64,000 bases of DNA from Amphiura filiformis. Taxonomy: Eukaryota; Echinodermata; Ophiuroidea; Amphilepidida; Amphiuridae. Under the pieces are notes generated by a model that was not told the origin of the DNA, made no database searches, and saw only the letters and a list, made by a program, of their open reading frames with translations. The stretch is taken from assembly GCF_039555335.1 (NCBI RefSeq), contig NC_092639.1:32086353-32150352 (forward strand), given 5' to 3'. Made by a program: the position numbers and the translations under genes. Of the stretch, positions 12,880-24,949 are shown piece by piece (the first letter of the stretch is position 1; each line of letters begins with the position of its first letter).

Positions 12880-13036
12880 CTAAAGATACAGGGGTGATGA
12901 CGCTGTGCGGTGTTGGGAACGGTTCCCGTTGAGTTGATATTGAATTTCAAAAGGGGCTTTGTACATATTTGCACAATCATCTTCTTCAATGGGTGTAACC
13001 TTGAACTCGGAAGATGACATTTTTCTTTTCTCTGAA
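12880..13036 (-). CDS. Possible antisense exon in intron 2 of gene A
   Basis: On the - strand, an acceptor-like TCTATTTCAG (ending at 13037) is followed by an open frame reading EKRKMSSSEFKVTPIEEDD, then CANMYKAPFEIQYQLNG, NRSQHRTASSPLYL and a stop. The composition looks like a short cytoplasmic tail or protein terminus rather than random AT-rich translation. No upstream exon was found on that strand with confidence. It could be the 3' exon of an antisense gene, a retrocopy fragment, or chance. Confidence 0.3.
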
Positions 13037-14374
13037 ATAGACATACTAGAACAAACTCGGAAATAATTTTGTTTTAATAACCTTGTCACATAAGCAAGTC
13101 CTTGCAAAACAGTATTAAAAAAGTATGAGACTTTGGCACTGCTAATTTTAGAGTAGATATCACAGATATTTTCTAACGGAATATTGCAAGATATAAGTTG
13201 TTGGATAATAAATCATAATATAGTCCCAGTCCGTACGTACATATTATAACGAATGGCGATAAGGCTACCAGCTCCAACTGATAAACGGTGGTTAAAACTT
13301 GGTCTAATGTAAGCAGTCGAGGTATACAATACACACACACAAATAATACGCAAGTACACAAGTGAATGAGATCATTACTGATGCTTAAAGGTCATATATA
13401 TTGCTCGGACAACATCATATCATTTGCAAGCTAATATTATGAGGACAATGAAAATGACTCTTTTTTTGAGAAAATAAGACGTTTAAAATTGATATTCCGC
13501 AAAAAACAACTTAAGCGATGAGTTCCTTCGAACGAGACAGATTTGACCTAGAAAAAAGTTGACGTCATGAAATGACTGTGCCTGCTTTGCGAGAAGGGAC
13601 TATAAACATCCTCAATGGACAGAATGTATACTGTTGTTGTTCTCAGAAAAAACTCTGAATTAAGTATTACACATTTAAAGGTTTTTAAACATATGGATAA
13701 AATCAGCCACTTCTTTTTTTATATATTAGTAAATTGTGATATTACAATTCATATGTATATTAATATCATGAGAAATATTTGGGCTAAAAAATAAAAATAT
13801 AATTTGAGCCTAGAATTTCAGCGGGATCAATCTGAGACTAGCATATAAACCGTGTTAAGTTCACAAACCTATGTATCTGATTTCACTGTGCGATATTGCA
13901 ATGCTATAGTTATTATAGTTTCAGTTGGATGAAATATTACAAAGCAAACGCAAAATAACAATACTGGGTGAGGCTTTCTTTCCCAAATAGAACAATAGTC
14001 TGCATATTGTTATGCAGCATTGTTATGGAAAATAATAGTTCAACTCATTGTTGCTAATGTCAAACTTGTCAAAGTGATTGTGATTGTGTCACACAAGTAA
14101 ATGGGAGCATGGTATAGTGTCCGCTTCATTTACTTACGTCATCAGCTGCCTTGAAAATTAATTTCGCTTCAAACGGGGGAAGAACACGTACGAGCCCGAA
14201 CTTTGTCCACACAATTTCTCTTTTTTCAGGAGAAATACGCATAAAAAATTGTAACGAGTGTCACTGTTATTATTCTCTTCGAATAGAGATAAACGTGTTT
14301 TTGCAATAGACCTGCCCTTTAATCGTTTCCTAGTATAATATAAGTAAAGTAGGTAATGGGGATAAGCATACTGC

Positions 14375-14600
14375 ACATGAACAAAAATACACAACGGGGA
14401 ACGATTACTCGCTACAAAAGGAAAGTGAATATATTTAACAAGAAAGAATGAACAGTATACCAACCCAAAGTGTTACAATTAAACATGACAACAAATAAAC
14501 ACAAATCCCGAACGGCACACAACCCAACTTGAAAAAAAGCAAGGGAATGTGCCGATTGGGTGGGTTCGGTTTCCATGTCGGTACATTTTCCCACAAAAAT
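14375..14600 (-). mobile_element. tRNA-derived SINE, 5' truncated or diverged
   Basis: It shares its body with the two better copies near 48.2-48.8 kb: GGGGAACGATTACTCGCTAC, CAACCCAAAGTGTTACAATT and AAAAGCAAGGGAATGTGCCG. The tRNA-like head is nearly lost here. Intron 2 of gene A. Confidence 0.6.
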
Positions 14601-14890
14601 GGCTAGCCGTGTTGGTTTCGTTAATTATCAATTGTCCTGTCAATCAAACTCACAAATAGCTGTCAACCAAGCCTTGTGACTGGACAATATTATAGGCATT
14701 TACACAAATCTTCGTATGAGACCTTGTTATGTATTATTACCAATGATTTGAACCAACTTGACCCACCGTTGGAGTTTGAATACGATATTAAAGGACAACA
14801 GTTTGTGTAAACGATAGAGCCCAGTAATGCTTTTAAACCATTAACAAAACATTATTTGTATCACTTTTTTTATATATTTTCTTTCCATAG

Positions 14891-15150
14891 GTTTCTACTT
14901 CAGTGCTTCAATGCCCAAAACGGGAAGAGCTGGTCAAAACGCTATCTTACATACACCTTACTACCGTGTTTCAACACGGAGCACACTTTCAATACGATTT
15001 CAACTGAGAATAGACACCAGTGATGAAACCCGTTTGAACTTATATGTAAGCCAAACTGGAAGCAGGAAAGCTAGAATCTATAGCTCACGATCACGTGGAC
15101 GAGGATGGTTTGGACAGTTTAGGAACATAACCGTACAGGGACAATTTAGG
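14891..15150 (+). CDS. Gene A exon 3: middle of MAM domain
   Basis: This 260-nt exon is phase 1 in and phase 0 out. The acceptor is a TTTCCATAG site and the donor is GTAAGG at 15151. It encodes residues 76-162: G-F-Y-F opens the exon, then a G-x-A-I-L-x-T-P block, a beta-strand rich in Ser and Arg (TLSIRFQLRID), LNLYVSQTG, and a Gly-rich turn ending at Trp (RGRGWFGQF). These follow the order of the central MAM fold (G-x-Y, L-x-S-P, strand, L-x-V, W). NIT at residues 154-156 is an N-glycosylation sequon. The strand that usually carries the third MAM cysteine (R-x-x-C-L-x-F) reads RSTLSIRF here, so that cysteine is missing. Confidence 0.8.
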
Positions 15151-15181
15151 GTAAGGTTTAATAAAATGCATATATGGCTAC

Positions 15182-15225
15182 CTTCGACTATATTTATAAA
15201 TACGTATTTATAAATATAGTCGAAG
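15182..15225. repeat. Perfect 44-bp palindrome
   Basis: CTTCGACTATATTTATAAAT and its exact complement meet at TACGTA in the centre. It begins 32 bp after the exon 3 donor of gene A. Confidence 0.95.
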
Positions 15226-15268
15226 CATACTGCTAACTGCAGTCCTCCACTCGATTTATGCCCTTGTC

Positions 15269-15578
15269 TAGTCTCCTACGCAGCCAGTTTGGTTACGCTC
15301 CCTCCACACAAACAGTCAGCCAATGACCACGTATACGGCGTTTCTGATTAGCTAAGAAGGCGACAATGCAAAGTCTATGAGAACCTGATCAGGAGAGCTG
15401 CATCCGGGAACTTGATTGCCCGTGGGTTGAACTCCTGCCTGAATAATCAGATACGCGAGCAGCACGTGCTGGATGACGTCATGGGAAACGGCTAGCCAAT
15501 CAAAAAGAACTCGTTCGTTGTCATTGGCAGACTGTTTGTGTGGAGGGGGCGGAACCAAACTGGCTGCTGTGGAGACTA
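15269..15578. mobile_element. 310-bp MITE with target-site duplication (hAT- or P-like)
   Basis: The ends are inverted repeats (TAGTCTCC...GCAGCCAGTTTGG on the left; CCAAACTGGCTGCTG and GGAGACTA on the right), with CCCTCCACACAAACAGTC and its complement further in. GCCCTTGTC occurs directly on both sides (15260-15268 and 15579-15587). An 8-9 bp duplication fits hAT or P superfamilies. Confidence 0.85.
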
Positions 15579-16439
15579 GCCCTTGTCCACCCCTAAAGAT
15601 TTATACACGCACCTGTCAACAATTAGAACAACTGTTACTCGGAATTAGCAGACAAGCGTTCGATTTCAGGTGAATTCTACATATTACTGACGTTTCCTAT
15701 GTCTATACAGGAACGTGTGTCTCGATACAAAGGCTCAGAAATGGCAAGTATTTGCCGCAATAGAATTCAATCTCACTATGATTAGCAACCTAATTATGTT
15801 TAAAAAGTTTATAAGAAGAGGAAAAGGGGTTTGGGAAAGTCAAAATCGCCAGTACTTTTGTATTAGAGTAGCATATGGCAGGAATCTTCTATCTGTTTTC
15901 AGAGTGTTGTGCCAAATCGGGATAGTTACGAGTTAGTTTGACACCCGGGTCAGCTTATAAGAGTAAACGTTATTTTCATCCTTTTAAAAGCAACCTCAAC
16001 GGTTCCCCTGGTCCCTTGTTTTTGGTGTGTGTTTTCTGATCTCGATAAAGTAAAGTTTGTCAAAGATTTTGAGTAATTTCTTTCATCAAAGCGATGAGAT
16101 TTTTTTTTTTTCTTAAATATTAAGTTTTAAAAAAAACCTCACAAATTACTTGAACATCAAATAATTGTAAAACTTACGTCAAATACCTCAACAGTTCCCC
16201 TTGCCACGAGATCACGAGGTCTTTTATCAACGGTTGATCGATTTTTAAGCAAAGTTGAACACTGATGGCGCTTTTCATCTTAAATCTTGTTTGCATCTTT
16301 ACAAGGGGTAGACACTTGTATAATGGTATTATAACATCATAAATAAAAATTCCTTTAAAAAAGGAATGGGCGCCCAACTGTTTGGATACTTTTTTTTCTC
16401 TTTAAAACAATAATGTAATATTAGCATAGAAAGAAGTCC

Positions 16440-16625
16440 ATTAATTTTGTATTTTAAACAAAGAATATACGCACAACATTTTATCCCGTACATATCAGAA
16501 AACAGTAATAAAATAAAATCCAAGCAAATTGTGGTTTTATTTCTAAGCTGGGCATACTTTTAAGCAAAACAGTTGCGAAGTAAATCTAGCAAGACCGAAA
16601 TTAGACGCTCTTTGCAAAGTCAAGC
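16440..16625. repeat. Dispersed direct duplication, copy 1
   Basis: Shares TTTTGTATTTTAAACAAAGA and AAATCCAAGCAAATTGTGGT with 17678-17865, at about 90% identity by eye. Confidence 0.8.
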
Positions 16626-16860
16626 CTCGGATGACTTTGATCTGACATTCAACTTTTTCGTCCTTACACCAATCATATCCATAACAATTTAACTCTTACA
16701 ACTTCCTGTCAACTCTCTAATTTAAAACTCTAAATTTCTGTCTGTTTGCCTTTTCTGTCTATCTTGTACCATTTATAGTACACTACAGTTTGTTACAAAT
16801 ATTAAGATAAGCAAACATTGCTGGGTAGATAACAGGATTTAGTTATTTATTTAATCCAAT

Positions 16861-17182
16861 CATGGAGGTAGTATAGCTACAACCTTGGCGAAAAATGTTG
16901 CCACACCTGAGCGTTAGTTGGCCAACATCCATCCCCGCTCCCCTATTGCAATGTTGATTTGGACAAAATCGTCATCATTTCTACATTACAGTCTCCCAAC
17001 ATTGGAAAATGGGGGGTGGGGAAGGGCAAGTGTAATCTGAATGTGCATTTGCAACTATTATACAAAATAATACGGAACTATCACATATTTAGCTTCGATT
17101 GCGTGCTTTTAACACCAGAACGTGCTGGTGTGGCCCTGGTGTGGCAACGAATTTCCGCCAGAGTTGTAGAACTACCTCCATG
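16861..17182. mobile_element. 322-bp MITE with ATCCAAT target-site duplication
   Basis: Ends CATGGAGGTAGT and ACTACCTCCATG, with inner arms TGTTGCCACAC and GTGTGGCAACG. ATCCAAT flanks both sides (16854-16860, 17183-17189). Intron 3 of gene A. Confidence 0.8.
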
Positions 17183-17677
17183 ATCCAATCATGGCAATAA
17201 CGTCAATTTTGGTCTTCAGTGTTTTAAAATACAACAATGTAGAACATAATTAATATGCCGTGTTGTTTGCATACAGTTTGCCGCCCAATTGTGCCACCAT
17301 ATTGCAACTTTGGCAATAACCGCTATATAGATTCTATGGTAATTAGCAAACAAAAGCCATCAGTAGAGTCCTCGTTAATTGATCTTATCACTATGGACCA
17401 CAATAGTCTCATCCCAATGGCATAGTCCAATAACCTCAATTACATAATCATAGTGCAAAATTTGACCTCAAGTTGCAGAGTATGAGTTTGTGTACCCAAA
17501 TTTTCAAAGGATGAAAGTACAAATGTATTAGGGCTTAAGAACTGTTCCCATGATAGCTGAGCATGTTGTGGATCCTAGTGTATGGTCAAATGTCACCGTC
17601 TATCGGGTTTCTAAGGCACACGGTAAACTGGTTGAACCCATACAAAGGTCAGAATTTATTTGGTGTTTTTATAAATC

Positions 17678-17865
17678 CTAATTTTGTATTTTAAACAAAG
17701 AATATACGCTCACCATTTTATCCTGTGCATATCAGAAAACAATAATAAAATAAAATCCAAGCAAATTGTGGTTTTATTTCTGAGCTGGGCATAATTTTAG
17801 CAAAACAATTGCGAAGTCAATCTAGCAAGAGTGAAATTAGAAGCTTTTCACAAAGTCATGCCTAT
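17678..17865. repeat. Dispersed direct duplication, copy 2
   Basis: Second copy of the segment at 16440-16625, same orientation, 1.2 kb downstream in intron 3 of gene A. Confidence 0.8.
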
Positions 17866-18126
17866 ATTTTGGCGCCTCCGTAGAGGGCGCCAAAAATAAA
17901 TAACATAAATTATAGTAAGGATATTTTCAAACTACCTTTTATCATGAAGTGAAAGGAAAACTCAAATTATTGGAATGAAATCAATTAAAAATATAATTAT
18001 ATAGATAGCGCCCTTAATTTGTACATAAATATACAGTTCATAGAATAAAAATTACTACAAAAAGGCAGAAACAGGTGCAAAATTTGATAAAGAAAAGAAA
18101 GAAATAGGTAAAAATAACTCAAAAGT

Positions 18127-18781
18127 ATATGAAGACCTGAGCGCAAGAAGACTGTAAGTCCACTTTTGACGAAATTGAGTTACAGGTGGTTTTGAAGTTA
18201 TTGGATGAAGACAAAAATTTTGACAATTTTTTTTGACATTTGGCCCCGTCCCCATAGGGGTCACGTGAGGGGTCAAGAGGGGTCATAAATGAAAAAAATT
18301 GTCCAATGTCGTCAAGAGACATGTCAAATTACTCGTCTCATCACAACGATTACGAAAATGTATAATGTATCATACATTTTGAGCTCGGTTAATGAGTTAG
18401 AGGGTCACTTCCGGTTAATGGTCAACTGAGGTCAAATTTTAAAACAACCTTCAAATTCAACAAACAAGGTGTCAAATCGCTCGTCTTTGCACATATATTA
18501 CCAATATGGTTAAATATTTCCAACATCTGCATTCAGTTTTGAGTTATAAGCTGTTGTTTCAATCCGAGCGCAAGAATTAAGCCGGACCGTAAGTCCAAAA
18601 ATGATAAATCGATCAATATCGATCAATATTACAGATATTTACTTGGTTGATATACAACATGATTTTTCTTGCCTGTACCAATATTATGGCTTTTTTGGTT
18701 TCCAAATCATCTTATTTTAAAAAGTTTAAACGATCATATCATTATGGACTTACGGTCTTCTTGCACTCAGGTCTTCATATG
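18127..18781. mobile_element. Inverted-repeat element, about 655 bp
   Basis: Left TATATGAAGACCTGAGCGCA then AGAAGACTGTAAGTCCA; right TGGACTTACGGTCTTCTTGC then ACTCAGGTCTTCATATG. No coding sequence inside. Confidence 0.8.
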
Positions 18782-18865
18782 TATATTAGTGCGATAGCTG
18801 TAGTTGGTATTGCAAACTGGTAAAGGCCAAGAATTGAATATTATGAAATGTTCTGTTAGAAACAT

Positions 18866-19492
18866 TAACCCTAGAACTACGAAGAGGGAGTTGAACCGCC
18901 CCCCCCAAGATTTTTTTATCCATCATATAAACACACGCGTTTTAGCCCAAACTATCTAAGCAAATCGTAGATTATCTACGGTAGATTCATCCTTTGCGCT
19001 CATTTTGGTGATAACATTTTCACCCCAGCACCTTATCCGGGGGTAGGACCGGCTATCAAAGATGACCATAGAAGGGGGTGGTGAGGCCCAATGATTTTCA
19101 TTTTGCTCCTGTGAAATTATTTCAAGAGCTACTGACTTTTGACTTACGACTTAAGTGAAAATATTAATTTCCTTTTATATTAAGCAAAAAATTCGGTGAA
19201 AATCACATTTTTGTAGAATTTTTAGCCAAAAATCAATGTTGCCTATATAGGACTACTTTTGTACATAGCCATAATTTCCCAAATTGCATGAGTGCCCCCA
19301 AATTATGACGTCATAGCGATATTATGTGGAGAATTTTGTACTTATTTTGGTATCACTAGATAGAGGATACACATAGCTATAAATTAATGCCAAACATAAT
19401 GGTATAATGACGTTTATAATTGAAAACTAACGCAACAGCCCCCCCTCTTCGTAGTTCGTGTTACAAAATATGGCTTAGTAGTTCTAGGGTTA
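18866..19492. mobile_element. Inverted-repeat element with CCCTAGAACTAC ends
   Basis: Starts TAACCCTAGAACTACGAAGA and ends GTAGTTCTAGGGTTA, with a second internal TCTTCGTAGTTCG. The interior around 19238-19375 matches 197-330 of the window. Confidence 0.75.
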
Positions 19493-22058
19493 GGCCTAAT
19501 AAATGATCACATCAAACAACCGTGTAGCTCTGATCTCGATAAAGTACTGTTTGACTAAGATTTTGAATATGTGTATAGTAAACATCATGCAGTTATTGTT
19601 GCCTACATATATGCACGCAACACAGGGGCACTCACAATAGGCAATTGACCCCTACTGGTAGCGCTGTGTTGTAGATATAGGAGATGAACTAGTTAGCGTC
19701 ATATATCAAAAAGTATAAAAGCTATTATTTTAGTACTTACTCTATATGTGTAAATTACTTATTCTTTTCAAAATATCTGAATTTTCAACCCGGTACAAGC
19801 TTTAATAACGGGGAACCATACATTTGTATGAAAAAGAAATCCTACCATCTATATCCAAACTCCCGTGTTATTCCAATGCACATTTTGCTTCACCGGGCCG
19901 CCCTGGTCGCATTTGGGGTGTCACGAAACCGTAATAGGTACAAATTTAGTACTTTCTGTCAATCAAGTATGGTTTATTCTCTACATGTCAATCTTTAAAT
20001 CATTAGCATAGTCCTTATAATAACGGGGGATCGCCTTGATGAGTAAATGACAGCAAACCATTGAAAAATAGGCCTACCTCAAAACTCGGGCAGTGGAGCT
20101 CCGTCCGTATAATTATGTCAATAGCGTCATTATCGATTGGATTAGTCGACCGTAGCGGACAATTCGATCGCTCATTGGATTAATATTATCACGTGGTAAT
20201 GGTTATTATTACTATAATGGTTTAGTACTGCATATCTCGGTTTAATCTTTACTAAGCGGGTTTATAGCTGGAAAGGTCGCGGTATAACTGCACTATGATT
20301 AGTTTCATCAAAGCACGATAAGAAAAATATTTCTCTTTATAAATGAAAAAAAACACAAATTACTTGAACGTCCATTTTGTAAACCTTCCGTCACATACCA
20401 AATGACATCATCGGCTATCTGAGATTATAGATGTTCAGGTGGTCGTTGATAAATCGCTAACTTTAGGCAAGTTAGGGATAATAAATCAAATTGTGCGATG
20501 CTGAAGTTTTATCCATCACGTATGACAATTATTTTTCAATAACAGAGTAGCCTTTAGAAAATTTAGAATTTTAGATCATGCATTCTTCATCATCTATCAG
20601 GGAGAGATTTACAATCATGATAAACCTTTATATGCCTATATGCATGACGCAAATAAAGCACCCTACTGAAAATCAATCTTGAAGTATAACACTAAATAAT
20701 AATAATAATAATGAAAGGATCTTTTTTTCTCTAAATCTTTACCAATTTCATTATCAGATTGTCATTTCAATGCTATTAAAGCCATATTATAACATTTTCA
20801 AACAAAATAGATTAGCATTTCTTTGCCATAAAATGTTAGCTTTTACTGTCAGATATATCCCTTTTATTTTTGAGCCGAACAACTACGGCAAAGCAAAGAA
20901 AATTGGAATTTACTACCAGCGCACATGTCGCCAATACGTACCACTCCTTCGGTCGGGGTGTGTACGTACTGTGAGTTATGAACATCGTGTATGCGTTCGA
21001 CTAATAATTCCATCGTAATAATAAAGCGCCGGTTCCGGCGTTTTATTCAAAATCTTGGATTTTGACAAAACTACAGCACCTAGAGTCTTGATTTTTGCAG
21101 GGTATATTGGTTTAATAAAGTACAATTTAATCGTGTAAAAAACAAGAATTTTAAAAATTCAGTGAGGGCGTCTTCCTCAGCAAATGTTATAATATGGCCA
21201 ACAAATCACACTTTACGTCATGCGACTAAATGATCCATTTAATTCTGATGAAGTTGATACAGGTATTTCCTAAACGGTAGCTTGGTTGATGACAGCCACT
21301 CTTTATGCTAAAATTAGTCGAACAGCACTTCACATTCGTAAGTAAAACATACCAGTATAAGACGCAGCTATATAGTATTCCGCCTGTATATGCCAAATTT
21401 TATGTTGATCGACTAGTTTAGCATCAACCGTAAATACCGGTACTAAAAAAGCTCTGTAAAACAATTCGGTTGATATGTTGATGTGTGCAAAATGCACCAG
21501 CCCATTCCCTAAACGCAAGTATTTTGACAGGAATCATGAAATATACACATGAATTTAGATTGACAAAATATATCAAATGGAAAATAGAAGTTTCCGAGCG
21601 TGTAAAATCACGTTGAATTATCTGCATTGATAAGGCTCTAAAAGGTCTAAGCTTTCCTTTAAAATAACAAATAAATAGCATAATTATTTCTTTGGGGTTT
21701 TTGACACACCCACTCAACATTATAGGAAAATCGACACACGTTAAATGCCTGTAATCATGTCTAAAAAAAAACCAAAAGAAAATTGAATATACAAGCCCAT
21801 TAAAAAAATTCCTATGAGCCTTTTACAAAAAAATAAACACGCTAAAATATTAATCTGTAGCATTTTCTGTTTCATTTGCGCCATAAATTTTGTACCTACA
21901 CTTTCTGTTATAAATATTTCCAACTTTGTCAACTCATAGTAAACATGGCAGATCTCCCCAATTTCTGGCCAATTAGTGAACAAATTGTCTACTCCGTTAA
22001 GTATTTAGACAAGTTATGTGGAGATAATACAGGATCGTGTTCTTGATTTATATTTCAG
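19493..22058. other. Rest of intron 3, nothing firm
   Basis: The stretch at about 20295-20460 (CAAATTACTTGAACGTCC) resembles 16080-16240, a diverged repeat. There is an (AAT)n near 20695. The ORFs here are short and unconvincing. Confidence 0.4.
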
Positions 22059-22203
22059 ATATCTTTTGAAGCAGTCTTAAGTTCATCAATAAAAAGTGCA
22101 GTTTTATTTGATGACGTAGAATTGGATGTTTTCCCTCAGTCAATTCAAACTGGTAATCATGGTAATACCATTCCAGAAAGAACCGTAGCACCGATATTAC
22201 CCG
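22059..22203 (+). CDS. Gene A exon 4: end of MAM domain and stalk
   Basis: This 145-nt exon is phase 0 in and phase 1 out. The acceptor is TATTTCAG and the donor GTAAGT. It encodes residues 163-210. ISFEAV, then SAVLFDDVEL, is the closing strand pair of a MAM domain (family pattern: hydrophobic-x-F-E-A, then I-A-x-D-D-I-x-L). Joined to the end of exon 3 (VQGQFR) it restores the family pattern across the splice, which strongly supports this splice over nearer ORFs. The final MAM cysteine that usually follows DD-x-x-L is absent. The remainder is a Pro-, Gln- and Asn-containing stalk. Confidence 0.8.
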
Positions 22204-22338
22204 GTAAGTAGGGCCTATAATATTATGTTTCAAAGTTGTTAATAAAAAAAATATCCAAGTGGAATTTAATTAAAATTACTAATGCCTGTACTACTAATAA
22301 TAAAATTTGTTTTCTTAACTTCCATTTTAAATATGTAG

Positions 22339-22386
22339 TTACCATGGTTACAAATGATTCGGGCGATGGGAAGAACGACGAAACAA
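22339..22386 (+). CDS. Gene A exon 5: short juxtamembrane exon
   Basis: This 48-nt exon is phase 1 in and phase 1 out, between an ATATGTAG acceptor and a GTGAGT donor. It encodes 16 polar residues (VTMVTNDSGDGKNDET), a plausible flexible stalk before the membrane. Its phase-1 symmetry means that skipping it would keep the frame. It is short, so it is less certain than its neighbours, but the splice sites and phases fit both sides exactly. Confidence 0.6.
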
Positions 22387-22874
22387 GTGAGTATAAACAA
22401 TGTTTGCAGTTTTGCATGTCAATTTCCCAAACGTCAGTGAGTCAGTTCAATGCAAAAAGGTCGTAAGGGACTGTCACTTTTCTTCGGAAAGGGTCCCAAA
22501 TACCAAAAATAGGAAGTCTTGAGCTTTTTAAATTATTTGTTTTGGGGCTGCTGTATGTGCCCCTGTAAAGAGGGTACAAAATATATAAAAGTTTGACGCT
22601 GGTCACTGACATAATTTGGAACCTTCTTCAACTGTGGCAAAGGCTAAGACAACCCTTTTTAAACAATAATATAGTTGCTGTTATTTTTGTCGTTATGTTG
22701 TTGTTTTTCGCAGTGAAACTCGTATATTGAAGAAACAGCTTTTGCGATACGTTTAGGCCTAAGTGCAATTGATATGAAGAAGTCACGTCGCTTTATGTTA
22801 TTAGCGCCTACACTATATATAATTAAAAGTAGTCAATATTACTATGTTTGGAAAACTGTATTTTTCTTTAAATA

Positions 22875-23391
22875 TGTGACGAATGACGAATCTGTTCAGA
22901 TCTTTGACCTTTGTGTTTTAATTTTCTGCTGCAACCATGGTAAATTTCTTAATGTAATTTTCTATTCAATTGACTCTAATTTAGATTGACAATGATTAAT
23001 AACGGGATTCAGCGACCTATTTAAAACCACAACAAATTGTGCTCAACATTGATGACTGATGAGCTTATATTCAAATTTCGATTTCCATAATCATGAGTAT
23101 AGAATGTTATTTCAAAAATGGGGGCCATGTGTGGGCCTATTATAACCAAATTAAAAGATGGAGTCATTGGGTATAACATTTTGGGAAAAGGGGGTTAAGT
23201 GGTATAAAATTATGAAGAATAGAACAAACATCTATTTATGTTCCAATTAGGTCGCTAAATCCCGTTATTAATCATTGTTAATCTAAAATAGAGTCAATTG
23301 AATAGAAAATTACATTAAGAAATTTACCATGGTTGCAGCAGAAAATAAAACACAAAGGTCATAGATCTTAACAGATTCGTCATTCTTGACA
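22875..23391. mobile_element. 517-bp MITE nested in the foldback, TA target site
   Basis: Left end TGTGACGAATGACGAATCTG, right end complement TGTCAAGAATGACGAATCTG; arms continue for over 100 bp (ACCATGGTAAATTTCTTAAT and complement). Flanked by TA on both sides, with host sequence AAATA and CCGTA rejoining the outer arm. Tc1/mariner-like by target site. Confidence 0.85.
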
Positions 23392-23574
23392 TACCGTAAA
23401 ACCCCGTCTACAAGGATATACCTAAGAAACGCCCTCAATAAAATTGGTTGCTTGTTGTATTTGGAGTTTGAGCAAATATATACTGGCACTGGGTGGCTAT
23501 GCATTCCATCTAAGTATGTTGTAACACCAATCAATTGTATTGACATAATAACGACTGTTTCGTATATCAGGATC

Positions 23575-23660
23575 GTATAGCTCAATTGATAGAGCGTCAG
23601 ACTTTGGAACTGAAGACATGCTGACGAGAGCATGGTCCGGCCACCGGTTCCGTTTTTTCA
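23575..23660 (+). mobile_element. tRNA-like sequence inside the large intron 5 foldback
   Basis: TAGCTCAATTGATAGAGCG is a good tRNA D arm and A box; ACTTTGG follows as an anticodon-loop-like segment. The T arm (CACCGGTTCCG) is corrupted. It pairs in inverted orientation with 25622-25707. Confidence 0.4.
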
Positions 23661-24332
23661 TTCTCGTTTAATTTTAACTTTTTGACATGTTCTTTTTATC
23701 TTTCTTCAAATCTACCTTTCTACTTTTAATTTTAGTGTGTTTTTTTTTTTTGTTTTTTGTTTTTTGTTTTTAGTTTTTTTTATAGTTTTTTTAGTAATTT
23801 TGTGGTTTTATAGAAACTAGTAAAAGCATTTATTCTAAATAATAGCGAAACCCACGGTTAGACAGATGTGTTGTAACTACTTGTCTGTCCTCGTCTTTGC
23901 AATAAAAACCTATGTTGCACCTTTGTGCCATCCCAATTCTTGAGGAATGGTAGGTAGGGTGCGTTTTTAGCTTAAGCACGATTTTGTTTCTACTTGAAAT
24001 GAAATCAAAATAAATATTGTTCTGTTGCCACAATTGCAGTTTTTTCAATAAAAAAAAATAAATGAGGAATAATAATTATTCCATATTTGAATCTATTGTC
24101 CCATCAAGAATAGAGTGTCTTCAAAAACTTCAATCAATTCATCTGACAAAGGAAACTATTCTGGTCATTCAATTTTGTTTCGCTTGCACCTGTTATATCA
24201 CAGGCGTTGGTAGAGAAGGCACACTTCTCTTGTCTTCACCGAAGTAGTGATGTAAACACTAACATGATTAATTACCATAGCTAGCAATGGACATACACTA
24301 TTTTTTGTTCCACTTGAACCCATACTATAGGC

Positions 24333-24595
24333 TATTCGCTGTCGATGTGACGTAATTAATCGGATTAACTACCATAGCAATTGATGAATACAATTTCGAA
24401 TATATAGCCCTGCACTTCATCGTTCACGTGATGCATTAAACCATAGTTGTCAAAGAAATGCTAATCACTCGCCATGTAAGATTAGTATTTATGAAAAGAG
24501 TGGTATTCAATCTATGTTTGGTGACATACGCGGGTGATTAGTGCAATCTGCTTGATGGTAGTTATTGCGATTATTACGTCACTTCGACAGCGAAT
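24333..24595. mobile_element. Diverged member of the GCTGGCGAAGTTACGTAAT MITE family
   Basis: Ends ATTCGCTGTCGATGTGACGT and ACGTCACTTCGACAGCGAAT, with ATTAATCGGATTAACTACCA inside. Same layout as the copy at 24651. Confidence 0.7.
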
Positions 24596-24650
24596 TGTAG
24601 TATAGACGAATCCAACAAGCCAAGTGATGGTCAGAATTTATTCGGCCATT

Positions 24651-24949
24651 ATACGCTGGTGAAGTTGCGTAATTAATCGGATTAATTACCATAGCAATAG
24701 GTGAAAACAATTTTGAACATATCGCGCTGCGCTACAAGCAGGTTACACTCATCACCTGTACTGTGTATGTCTGCAATCATAGATTGAATACAATACTGGT
24801 CTTTTCAAAGATCTTACAGGTGCAGCATGATATGGTTCAATGAAGAGGTACCGCCTGAACGTATCACTGTATAACGCGGTATATTCAAAATTGTTTTCAC
24901 CTATTGCTATGGTAGTTAATCCGATTATTACGTAACTTCGCCAGCGTAT
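24651..24949. mobile_element. MITE, GCTGGCGAAGTTACGTAAT family
   Basis: About 300 bp with ends ATACGCTGGTGAAGTTGCGT and ACGTAACTTCGCCAGCGTAT; arms continue through CATAGCAATAGGTGAAAACA. Copies at 39797 and 48958 share the interior (GATTGAATACAATACTGGTC). Confidence 0.85.

Noticed and set aside
15711..15936. ORF after a TCTATACAG acceptor as the next MAM exon
   Set aside because: In the phase required from exon 3 it stops after 24 codons, and the other frame lacks the MAM closing motif, which is found intact at 22059.
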